Positions 10,802 to 21,632 of a stretch of 64,000 nucleotides of DNA are shown in pieces. Within the stretch, counting starts at the first letter, position 1. Every line of letters starts with the position of its first letter. Origin of the DNA: Parietaria judaica (Eukaryota > Streptophyta > Magnoliopsida > Rosales > Urticaceae); the NCBI GenBank assembly GCA_954871525.1, contig OX940871.1, positions 21,575,086-21,639,085 on the forward strand. The letters run 5' to 3'. The position numbers and the translations under genes are program-made. The notes beneath the pieces are model-generated. The model had not been told where the DNA came from. It did no database searches and was given only the letters and a program-made list of their open reading frames with translations.

Positions 10802-13150
10802 GAACCTTTCAAGCTAAATCTCTTTTACAAGCAAATATATGTCTTCTTTGCAAGCAATGTCCACAAATTCCTTAAAAAACATTTTCATTGACTCCATGGG
10901 TATATGATTTTCGAGTTGCTCGACTTATTGAATCACAGAGCGATCATGTTGATCAAGATCAATTTACCAAGTTCCGTTTACTAGGTCTCGTCGATCAGGA
11001 CCAATTATGATGACTTGGTCAAAACGTCGACCAAGAATTAGTTCGATCTGGTGGAAGAAGAACATGGAGTTAGCGTGTTTCAGTCAACTGACATGAAAAA
11101 GAAGCAACGAGATTTGTGGGCCTAATTGGAAGAGAAAGTGAACGCTGCCAATTATAATTACCTAATAGTTAGTGTAATTTCTCCAATTTAAGGGATTTGA
11201 TTTTAAATAGAAGTATGTTTATCATTTTCATGTATCATGTGCATAGAGATGCCATTTTTAATATCATCCTCCTCGTCCTTAACATACAAATAATCATTAT
11301 CTCCAAAAAAAAAAAATCACATATCTCTTTTCTCTGTGTTCTTGTGTGCATTTGCTTTAAAGATCCGTTAATAGAACCAACATGTTGAGTCTCAATCGTA
11401 AAACAACACATTTACTTTAATTTATTTTTTTAGAGCATTTTACTAAAAAAATCTAAAAAATAAATAAAGTATTTATTTATATATTAATATCATGACCGTA
11501 ATTTTATTAATTAAAAATTTATTTTCATTAAAGAGTGTCTTATAATTATTATTTTTAAATTGAATTTTCATTAAAGTATTTACATATAAACCTTTATTTA
11601 ATTATAGAGAAACAATTACCATTATGTATTATTTTAATTATAAAATATGTCATTTTCTCTTAAAATAATAAGATATTAAAGATATATTCATTGTGAGGCA
11701 AAAAAAAATTATGTACTTATTGTCTTATTTAATTCATATTATACCGATTCTTGTACAACTTTTCTTCATATTATTCACATTCGCACTATATCTAATCTAT
11801 TACCTTGATTTAAAAATTATTCAAAATTTAATTTAAATATATGATTGAGTTATGAAACTTACGGTTGAAAATCCTATAAAGAGAATCCAACGATAACGGG
11901 AAGATATGATTTTAAAATAATACATTTTAAAATTCTTTAAAAAAAAAATATTTACTAAACTAAAAATATGAATGTTTTACTTTATATTATATAAAAATGA
12001 CGATGCCCTTAGCTCTCTGTAAAGAATTATATATGTATGTATATAATTTTAGTTTCATATAGTAAAATTTTAATGATTTATATAGTAATAAAAATTATAT
12101 ACATATAATTTTTTTCATAAAATTATTTTAAAATATATCAACATGGTATAATTGAGTTTCTCTTTTCACAAATTTTTCAACGAATATTTTTATAAATAAA
12201 TAAAAATTCAATTAAAAAATAAAGTTATATAATTTCAAAATTATATGTATAAAATATAAAATTATATACACAAACATAATATAAAATATAGATTTGAATG
12301 TAGTGTTGAAATTCAATATATGAATTAATTACTGAAAAAGTGTTTATTAGTGACAAAGATATTATAAAGAGTTAGATGTATATTTTGAGATCAAAAGTCA
12401 CTTTTTGAAGAATTACGACTTTAATGAAATCGTTATTTTGCATCTTAAAAGATACACATATTAATTATTTGAGACTACCAGTTATCTTATTTTTATTTTC
12501 TAAAGGGTCGCGACTTCTGATAAAATAGTTAATTCATCTATAAATACGTGTGCATATTTCAACAAGCACATCACTTAAAACATTAGAGGTATTACTCACC
12601 ATGAGTAGGGGTGAAATCCAAAGATACTCATATATATAGAAAAGAGAACGCAGTAACAGTATGAGATTCGAGATAGCAGGATTTGCTTCGTGGCGAAGCT
12701 AGATGGATCGATACCAGATTTGGATTGCCACCTTGTAATTTTCCGGCGAGTGTTCTTGCATGTTGACTCAAAAACGTTTTTGAATGCTCGAAACACTATT
12801 AGAAAATCGTATTAAGAAATCGTATCCTCTACTCGTGTGTAGAAGAAATTTCTAACATACTGTGTGAAAGTCATCGTACTCTTTTCAAAATAAATATTTT
12901 ATTTATTCGTTAAATTAGGTAAGACTTTATGAATATTCAATATAAAAATTTAGAAGTGTAATAGAAACCTACGCAAAATGAACATTATCTTTTGGCCTTT
13001 TATAACATTGATGTATATCTTGAACTCACCTCGACCACAAATTTATTAGAACTCAAACATAGATAGCTTTCAGACAAGCATATATGTACAGAAGTACACG
13101 AGACTATATATCACACAATAGAAACTACGAAACACAAATCTCCGATCGAA

Positions 13151-16015
13151 TTAGTCGAGCTTGTCTTGATCGGAGGCTTCGTACGAGCGGCTCTGTACTC
13201 CGGCTAAGTCAACGATCTTCTTGCTTAGGGCTTCTGTGGCCGGAGCACCAGGTCTGGTCAGATAGAACAGCCGGTAGCACCACTCGAACACCTCGGGGCA
13301 GACCACTTTCCACACGTACGAGTGCTTGAACCACGGAGGGTCTGTCACGTACCTCTCTCTCCTTGCTGCACCGTTCACTATTGCCTTAGCACACGACCGC
13401 ACCGATCTCACCGGTGATACACTTAGTTGAACCTAAGCAACAAAAAGATCTATTTTCTTAGAAAACGCACCTTCCCACGTGGTAACTTTGAAGGCCCCAG
13501 AATATTTTCGAATAGAGATTTAATCTACGCAGTATGGAAAGATAACAATGCTAGAAATAATAAATTGATGCGGGCCGGAGAATTCGGTAGGGCTTACATC
13601 GCTGAGATCAGGATCAAAAACCATCTCGCCTTCTTTCCCAAGAAATTTTCCCTGAGTAAGCTCCGACTCGATGAAACCGGGCGTCGCGATCGTTATGCCG
13701 ATATCCGATCCTAACTCAACTCGCAGGGTCTCAAACATAACCATCAACGCGGATTTGGTTGCCTGAGTTGAAGACGTTATTAATAAACTCATCTATTAAT
13801 TATATGGAAATGTTAATAATTATATTTATCATTATCCTTAGAAAGGCATACGTTATAGATGCTCATTCGTGGCACGGGCAACCACGCAGCTGACGAAGAA
13901 ATAACTACTATCTTCCCTTTGCTGTTTCTCAAATGTGGGACGGCAAAGTATGTCGTATAAACCGAACCCCAAAAGTTTGTATCCTGAAAAAAATGTAACA
14001 ATTATGATTTAAAATTATATAGTCACTATATATAAAATATAACATTGGATGACCAATTATGAGATGATCTTAAATACAATTAACTAATTAAGTGGTGTTA
14101 TTAAAACATGATTATGAAGTTGTTTCTTCGCCTATTTAGAATTTATGTCTATCTCAACTTTAACTCTAAACTTTCCGATACATAGAGAAGGTCCGATGAC
14201 ATATTTTCGTGATGTAACAAAATTTACTGATTGTTGCAATTGCCTCATTGCATAAAATAAGCTCTACATCTTCAAATTACGTATGATAACATTATATTCT
14301 TAACACCTTTTATAGGGATTTTTTCTAATTATTATAATGATTATATAATTAACAGTATAAATTAATTATTCAATAATATAATAAATCTTCATAGTCCCAA
14401 CATTATTAATTTATAGAGATTTTATTGTATAAAAAACCCATGTACTATTTGAATGAGATAACTATAATATTTCCTTCCATGTATGCAATTAAGAGATTTA
14501 ATGTAAAAAGTACCATAAGAGTTCTGAAAGCCGTGATATCGGTAATCTCATCAAACATCGAGACTGAGCTGAGCCCGGCATTGTTCACAAGATGGTCCAC
14601 TGTAATGAGTAAAATCATTTCACAAATTAACAAATAGTATTCATATATTATTGTGGCGAAAAATTTCCAAACAACTTGAAGCAATCGCCAAGAAATGTAC
14701 GCATGTCTGCTTATACTTTTTTCATAACAATCTAAGAGCGAAACCAGAGAACCACTAATCGATACCATTATACCAATAAGACCGATTTGCCCACAGTAAC
14801 CAGTAACCGATACCAATGTACGCATGTGAGGTTGTATGTAAGTCCCTAATTGTTGATACCCCGTAGTACTTCCGATTTCTTATCGGGAAATAATGGTTTT
14901 AAGCAAGTATTTTGAACGTGAATGAAAACTTACGCCCTCCAAAGTGACCAACGGTTTCATCGACGATCCTCTTACAGTCTTCGACTTTGGAGACGTCACC
15001 GAGAATCATAAGCACATCCGGCGAACCAATGTGAGTGGTTAGCTCAACAACTTGTCTCAATTTTTCTTCTCTCCGCGCAACAAGAGCCAAACAAGCCCCT
15101 CTACTTGCATATTCATAAGCCAAGTTCTTCAAACAAAAAAAAAAAAAAATCATGAATTAATCAGTATTACTTTTCTTGGATTCTAAACATTCCCTTCAAT
15201 GAGGCAAAAGTCACAGACTATTACATTTAAAAACATATATATTACTTGAAGCACGTGATTCAAGTTCGAGGCAGTTAGAAGATTTAAACAAAAATACTAA
15301 GCTGTTTTCAAAATAAGATTGTAAGATAGACGTTTAAATCTCTCCCTTAAAAAGTTGTAAAATCTCATGACACTTTAAATTTAAAAACTAATATAGACGA
15401 CTATTATATCGATATATATTTCGTATGTATATATTATTCATATAAATTTTATTCATGTATAAAACATTTGAGATGTTGTATTAGTATATAGAATTTTGGA
15501 ACTCTATGAAGTTCTTCATATATTTAAAATATTTAATTTAATTAATATATTTTTGGAATTTTTTAAATCAAAAAAGTATAAATTTTTAAGATTCTATGGG
15601 CTTTTATGAGATCATGGACGGATTTTTATGAAAGAATATACTCTTTTTTTTTTTCTTTTTTTTAAAAATATCTATGAAATAAAAATTTATACCATAGTTC
15701 ACACTGTTCGTCTCTTTCTTGCATTATAAAAAAAGTTAACAACAAAATTTGTGCACTTTGAATCTTCATCCTATTATTTTGGGACTGAAAAAAAAATGGA
15801 GACAACTTAAATATTTTGATCAGTTTTACCTCGCCGATTCCCGACGAAGCCCCGGTAATGAGAACAACTTTTCCGGCGAGATTCTCAGCGAAAAAGAAGC
15901 CGAAGATTGACTTAAGGAACTTGATGAACAAAAATGGTGGATAGAAGACGAAGAGACAGAAGACAGTGAAAGGTGGTGCCGTCCAGTTCAGCAGCATATG
16001 AATTACCTCAACCAT
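13151..16015 (-). CDS. Steroleosin-like 11-beta-hydroxysteroid dehydrogenase (HSD-B)
   Basis: Six minus-strand exons: 16015-15830, 15126-14934, 14599-14514, 13983-13852, 13762-13598 and 13432-13151. They total 1044 bases, 347 residues plus TAA, with all introns GT-AG. The family (HSD1/steroleosin) is an NADP-dependent sterol dehydrogenase anchored in seed oil bodies. Visible: N-terminal hydrophobic anchor with a proline knob (TAPPF ... YPPF, 12-28), TGASSGIG (54-61), Arg80-Arg81 fitting NADP(H), NNAG (132-135), Ser185, Tyr198-x-x-x-Lys202, and the family motif GFIESELTQGKF in exon 5. Length fits the usual 345-350. It shares exon phases and most exon lengths with HSD-A, so the two are tandem duplicates. 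The ATG at 16015 is chosen because it gives a 62-residue first exon exactly as in HSD-A; an upstream in-frame ATG would add a tail unlike the family. Confidence 0.92.
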
Positions 16016-16200
16016 TGTTATAGCTTCGATACAGTATATAGATATAGTATGTAGTGATTTTGTAAGCAATACAGCTGATTTATATGTGAAAATATGCATG
16101 CATTATTCGGTGAAGTGGTGGCGAATTTGCATGGCAACGAGTTGACACGTTGAAGCAGTAAACATCACTTGTCACGTGCATGTGTTTTCAAGGCTTGTCT
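16016..16200 (-). promoter_or_regulatory. HSD-B promoter: TATA box, RY element and G-box
   Basis: Reading on the minus strand, TATAAA lies at 16084-16079, about 65 bases before the ATG. A palindromic ATGCATGCAT (RY core CATGCA) is at 16094-16103. A G-box, CACGTG, overlaps a second CATG motif at 16173-16180. RY elements bind B3 factors of the ABI3/FUS3/LEC2 class and G-boxes bind ABA-responsive bZIPs, which fits seed expression of a steroleosin. Motifs are seen; function is inferred. Confidence 0.6.
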
Positions 16201-16391
16201 TTCAAAATTCTCGGCAATTCTCTTTTAGCTTGATATGATTACGTTTTCTTAATGCTTTTTTTAATTTTTAATTTTTAATTTTTTAATTTTTTAATTTCAT
16301 ATATTTAAATTTAGATTTTTTTAATAACATCACTTTTTAAATAATTTTTTAAAACTCTCTTATAAATCTGTCTTGATAATTATAAATTTTT

Positions 16392-17470
16392 GGGAAAATG
16401 GCGGCATAAGTACCCAAAGTGTTTAAAAAGTTGACAATAAGTACTCATTCTCTTTTTTCGACGGGTAAAGTTGCCAAACTCTCGTTTTGTATATTACGTT
16501 TCTTTTCCGTCCAACACCGTTAGTAGCTTATTTTTCACTCATTTTTAATCAAAAAATTAATTAAAATTGAACTCATTTCTCTCTCTTCCTCTGGTGCTTT
16601 TCCTAATATATCAAACTCATTTCTCATCTTCTTCTTTGATCTCCATATCTCATTTTTAACAAAATAAAATTAATTAAAACGTTGCTGCACATTTTGGTGT
16701 CTTGTTACAGTTTGCTGCTCCTCGATTGTTAAACATAATTTGCTAGTCATTCAAGTACATATCATAATCTTGTTCAATTACATATCATATTGTTCCAAAA
16801 AAAAAAAAAGGTCATTACATAGTTAAAAAAAAAGGCCATTACATGTGAATGAGAGACCATAACATAGCATATGTTCTAAGAAAGAAAAAACAATTCAGAG
16901 GTTTGAAGCTTGTGAGTGGCATCTCGTGTGAACTGTTAATTAGCATATATTCACAAGCTTCAAACCTCTTAACTGATTTTTCTTTCTTAGAACATATGCT
17001 ATGTTATGGTCTATCATTCACATGTAATGGCCTTCTTTTTTTTTTAACTATGTAATGGCCTTTTTTTGGAACAATATGATATGTAATTGAACGAGATTAT
17101 GATATGTACTTGAATGAGTAGCAAATTATGTTTAACAATCGAGGAGCAACAAACTGTAACAAAACACCAAAATGTGCAGCAACGTTTTAATTAATTTTAT
17201 TTTGTTAAAAATGAGATATGGAGTTCAAAGAAGAAGATGAGAAATGAGTTTGATATATTAGGAAAAGCACCAGAGGGAGAGAGAAATGAGTTCAATTTTA
17301 ATTAATTTTTTAATTAAAAATGAGTGAAAAATAAGCTACTAACGGTGTTGGACGGAAAAGAAACGGAATATACAAAATGAGAGTTTGGCAATTTTATCCG
17401 TCAAAAAAAGAGAATGGATACTTATTGTCAACTTTTTAAACACTTTGAGTACTTATGTCGTCATTTTTCC
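16392..17470. mobile_element. Large near-perfect foldback element (about 1.08 kb)
   Basis: The two halves are inverted copies of about 500 bases around an axis near 16931. Termini are GGGAAAATGGCGGCATAAG and its complement. Flanking 9-mers TAAATTTTT and TAATTTTTT are near-duplicates, suggesting a Mutator-like MITE. Inner arms pair closely (CATAACATAGCATATG at about 16858 and its complement at about 16993). No protein is encoded. Confidence 0.82.
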
Positions 17471-19101
17471 TAATTTTTTTAACTTTTTTTTTTTATAAAA
17501 ATCTCATCATTACACGCGCTCATTAATTTTATAGTATATTTTGAAAATCAGATCAGCATAATCACTATTAATTTTAAAAGAAAAAAGAATTAAGAAAATT
17601 TCGGCATCGGTACTTTAAACTTAGAGACAATTTATCGATAAACAATTTTTAAAATATCGATAGAGAACTCTTGATTTTTTTTTTTATTTATTTTATGTTT
17701 ATTCGGTTGAAGTTTATCAACAATCATCGGTAGAGATAGATCAATCTTTATCCATATGATGTCTGTCGGTTGTGGTATGGTGCTACTGCTACCTATTGTT
17801 TTTCCCCATCGATAGCTTCACGGAATTTCAAAGTTATTATATTGTTTTGAAAATCCATACAATATATGATTATAAATTTTTCTAATAAATTTACTTATAT
17901 ATATGTATGTATATATATATTGAGTGAGATTCATGAGGTGAACAAAGTTCCATTATTTTTGTTCAAAAGAATACATAGAATAATACCGCAACTTGGGTGT
18001 ATTTTGATTCTGTGCGAGTTTAAAAGGGATTGAGGAGGCTAATTAAAATCTAAAAAGTGACCAACTTACCCATTAAGAAACAACTATAAAGTAGACAAAA
18101 ACCTAACAATGCACAAAAATAATAATAATAATAATAATAATATTAATAATAATAATAATAAATGAAAAGGAGAATATATGGGGAGGAAAATTGTGGTGGC
18201 GCAACTATACAAAGTTCATTCTTAGTGGTATGTCGACTCATAATTCTAAAGCTAAGAATATGATTGATATTGAGAATAATCACATATTATTGGTTATGCG
18301 CTTGTACTTGTAGGCTTACTAACTTACCTAGAAATATTTGACAAAAGATCTTGAGCTTATACATAGATTGTAACTCAATGTAGTATTTTTAGATTAAGTA
18401 TATTAGAAAAGAAATTATGCTAGTTTATTCGAGTTTTTTTGGTATTAGGATAATTTTGATATTTGTTGATTAAATGTTTAATTATTGAACTTAATTTAAA
18501 TTTGTTCGTATCTTTATAGCTCTCTTCCGTTACAAAATAGGATTCTATCAATAAACTTATGACGGGATCTGTGAGAATAATCTCCGACTATTGCTTAAAT
18601 TATAAAGTCAGTCTCTTTAATTATTTATCTTTAAATGTAGTTTGTTTTTGAGCGAACTAAGACATGGTTTTGTATTTTATAAAAGAGGGTTCTATCAATA
18701 AACTTATGACGGGATCTGTGAGAGTAATCTCCGACTATTGCATAAAATATAAAGTCAGCCTCTTTAATTATTGATCTTTAAATGTAGTTTGTTCTCGAGC
18801 AAGAACTAAAACATGGTTTTTGTATCTTACAAAAGGAAGAAAATCTTTGAAAATCTTCAAAAATACATAGCGAGATCATGATTATATACATTTATAACAT
18901 TTTCATATACCCATGTTTGTATGGACGTATATGCATGCATAGATATATTTCAGCACTCCAATCGTTATAATTTGCATGGCATATTTGCCCAATATTAGTC
19001 ATTACAAAAACCATCAATTAGAAGGGAAAGAGCTCCATATAGGACTTCTCTTTTGTTTGGAAATGAAGCTGCAAACCCTAGCTCTACTACTTAATAATAT
19101 T
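17471..19101. other. Intergenic spacer with microsatellite and tandem repeat
   Basis: AT-rich DNA with no gene recognised. It contains an imperfect (AAT)n tract at 18118-18161 and the two-copy tandem repeat listed separately. The 3' UTR of the DUF4408 gene should lie at the right end. Confidence 0.4.
18526..18838. repeat. Two-copy tandem repeat, period about 147 bp
   Basis: The segment with CTATCAATAAACTTATGACG at 18545 recurs at 18692, followed in both copies by GGGATCTGTGAGA and ATCTCCGACTATTGC. Copies differ by a few substitutions and small indels. No function is apparent. Confidence 0.85.
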
Positions 19102-19755
19102 TTACACATCACACAAAGCAAGCATATATTCACTAGCTTCATAAACCCTCCTTTTGTTCATCCTTGCAATAAAATCATCAGCCCTTTTCTTCAATTCCTC
19201 AGTTGGCAAACAAGGATCGTGATTTTCTTTTCCATCAAAATCACTCTCCAATCTCTTGACCACCACACCAAGATTAACCCTTTTCTCAACCTTATTCCCT
19301 GAAATTTTCCCATATATTTCCTCCTTGTTCTTCTCACAAACCCTTTCGGCTTCGACATCACAAAGGTTCTCTCTCTTCGGAAACTCTTTGGTAATCGGAG
19401 CGGTGAATTTGTGGAGGTTTTGCTTCGTAGTTATGTACTCTTCATAGTAAGACTCACGAGTTTTGGTCGGAGAAGAAGAGCTTGAGGATAAGATTTTGGA
19501 CTCTCCGATGAGAGCAACTACGATGACATTTCCGACTATGAAAACAAACTTGGAGTTGAAAATGAGTGAACTTAGTTTAGGGACATGAACAAAGACAAGA
19601 ACCTCCATGCAAGAGGCTAAGGAGGGGAACCAAAAAGGGCTTGAATAGAACAAGCAAGCCAACGCTGTGAAGGAATATAGGAAGAGGCTCTTGAGAAGCT
19701 CATTCCTTTTGTACATCTTCATTGCATGGATCTTCTCAGAGTTGATTGAATCCAT
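19102..19755 (-). CDS. DUF4408/DUF761 membrane-anchored protein
   Basis: A single uninterrupted minus-strand frame of 217 residues ending in TAA. The N-terminal third is hydrophobic, with two likely membrane spans (about 24-46 and 68-86). A serine run and a charged Lys/Glu-rich middle follow, then a C-terminal motif EELKKRADDFIARMNKRR (186-203) that matches the DUF761 signature. This two-part arrangement is known from a plant-only family, including cotton-fibre-expressed proteins, with no established biochemical function. Length and single-exon structure are normal for it. A TATA box (CTATAAATA, minus strand, about 19884-19876) lies about 120 bases upstream of the chosen ATG; a second ATG at residue 12 is possible. 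Role unknown. Confidence 0.85.
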   Translation of the reverse strand: MDSINSEKIHAMKMYKRNELLKSLFLYSFTALACLFYSSPFWFPSLASCMEVLVFVHVPKLSSLIFNSKFVFIVGNVIVVALIGESKILSSSSSSPTKTRESYYEEYITTKQNLHKFTAPITKEFPKRENLCDVEAERVCEKNKEEIYGKISGNKVEKRVNLGVVVKRLESDFDGKENHDPCLPTEELKKRADDFIARMNKRRVYEASEYMLALCDV

Positions 19756-20080
19756 ATTTCAAGTTGACAAAACTAGGGTTTTGGGGATGAAAGTGATTTC
19801 AAAGGCCAAATTGGACCCAAAAACATGGAGGAGAATTTTCATCTGCCTGACCATAGATCATTCTAAAAAATGTCTTATTTATAGTGGTGAATTTGGGGGG
19901 TTCTTATTGGTTGATTATATAAAATTCACCACATGCCATGCTTTAGGTTTTATTATTGAATTAAAGTTAACTTTTTGAAAAGCTATATATATATATATAT
20001 ATATATGGGATTAGTTTCATATACTTTTGAGCCCTACTTTTCTTTGTTATCACTTTTTCATTAACTAATAAACTATTTTT

Positions 20081-20308
20081 AGACTCATCAATATGTTGGT
20101 TTGCCATAGAAAACATGAGAAAGAATAAAATTTATTAAGAGATTTAATCATAATACAACCTCTTAACCAATTTTGTTTAAGAAAACTATATATTCAGACT
20201 CATCAATATGTTGGTTTATGCCATAAAAAACATGAGAAATATATAAATTTATTAAGAAATTTAATCAAAATATAATCTCTTAACCAATTTCGTTTAACAT
20301 GTGGCTCC
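20081..20308. repeat. Two-copy tandem repeat, period about 115 bp
   Basis: AGACTCATCAATATGTTGG occurs at 20081 and 20196. In both copies it is followed by AACATGAGAAA, TTTATTAAGA and CTCTTAACCAATTT in the same order. The copies differ by scattered substitutions. Confidence 0.8.
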
Positions 20309-20467
20309 CTTTTATTTATTTTTTTAATCGAAAGTAATTTGAAGTTAGATTTTTCTTTTCATACACATGTATATAATGAATCAAATGGTGTGATAAATCA
20401 AAGAATATGTATGAATGGATGGAATAGTTTACAATGTAATAAATCTCTTAAGACTTTTTTTTAGACA

Positions 20468-20790
20468 TTTGCGGCAAAAAAGTACTAAGAAATACCTAGT
20501 AGTATACGGCATATTCCAAATTCATTTTATTGACAAAATTTTCCAAAAACAAAAAATCGTTCCTCTCAAGTTCCAACCATTAGTTTCAATTTTAATCGGT
20601 TAGCCTTAAGTGTCACATGTCACACTATGCTTAAGATACTTGGTACTTACCGTTCGGGCGAACGGAAAATAATTAAAACTAACAGTTGGAATTTAAGAAA
20701 AACAATTTCTTTGAAAATTCTGCCGCAAAAAAGTCAAATTTTGAATATGCCGTGTATTATAAAGTACTTCTTAAAACTTTTGCCTCAATT
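20468..20790. mobile_element. MITE with GCGGCAAAA-type termini
   Basis: The left end TGCGGCAAAAAAGTACTAAG and an inner CGGCATATTCCAAA are inverted on the right (TTTGAATATGCCG ... AGTACTTCTTAAAAC). About 320 bases, no coding capacity. No target duplication could be fixed. Confidence 0.55.
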
Positions 20791-20991
20791 TTTTTCAATT
20801 CTTTCGAACCACTATTACAATTCTTCGATCATAGTACCGAATTAGGACATTCTTATTAATTTTGATTTTCACGTAAAAATATCAATTTCTTTATTACTTG
20901 CTTGCTGTTTTAAGTTTTATATCTATTCTCTTACTATAGTATATCAAAAAGCCCATACTTATGTTAAAACTTAAATCGTGTTTATGGATAG

Positions 20992-21632
20992 TGTTAGAAC
21001 ATGGATATCTCGCTTTAATTATTCTATACTCAATGTTTATTATGTTGGTTTATTCATGGAAAGTTATATTGCTATACATATTATCATAACAATTGTAAGA
21101 TATTCAGCAGCCAATGAAGCCGCACAAGTTTAGGGTGTGCATGGACTAATTGAGTCAACCTCTCCATGCATTGGAACTGATCACCTTTCATGGGAGAGTA
21201 TCGAGGAGTTGAATATTGTCACTAAGACGTGAAGATTTGCGTTGTACAGTTCTTATGTGTCCCCACTTATTGTGGTCATAAATCGACAGCACTTACAGAG
21301 ATATTCTATGAAAAATCTTCGGAAGAAGGCAACTGGCGATTCACGGGAGAAGTGAAGAAGAACATAACATTCTCTGTTAGTTTGTGCAAGGGGATCTTGC
21401 GATCACCAAAAGTTCAAGTGCTGGATGTCGCAGGTAATGGTTTAACATGAAAGGAGGGTTTCATTTATGCTTTGTAATATCTCTTGTACGCTCTTAGTTG
21501 ATCAATTTGTGTGAGTGTCCCTTAGAAGTAAATTATCCACAAGGGATAGTCCGAACTGCGTTAACAAAAAGTCTCAATGCTCTTTACTTGTCCGCACTCA
21601 CTTTACCTTCTTAACATTTTACGCACACAACA
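20992..21632. mobile_element. Possible LTR of a copia-like retrotransposon
   Basis: Starts TGTTAGAACATGG, a common plant copia LTR start, and a possible end is ACACAACA near 21632. The segment GAACTGCGTTAAC resembles one in the 25520 element (GAACTGCGTTACC), also near the 3' end. No target duplication was found, so the ends are guesses. The short ORF at 21229-21450 is not a recognisable protein. Confidence 0.35.

Larger units (their letters stand above)
8153..13150. other. Intergenic region between the two tandem dehydrogenase genes
   Basis: About 5 kb. It holds the HSD-A promoter (TATAAA on the minus strand at 8218-8223), two small hAT-type MITEs and a solo LTR, listed separately. From 11400 to 12600 the DNA is extremely AT-rich with no recognisable element. 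A stretch near 10900-11120 and another at 12600-12800 have higher GC but no gene I recognise. Confidence 0.45.

Noticed and set aside
21229..21450. A 73-codon ORF as a small gene
   Set aside because: It lies within an LTR-like segment and matches no known family. The start context and composition are unremarkable.
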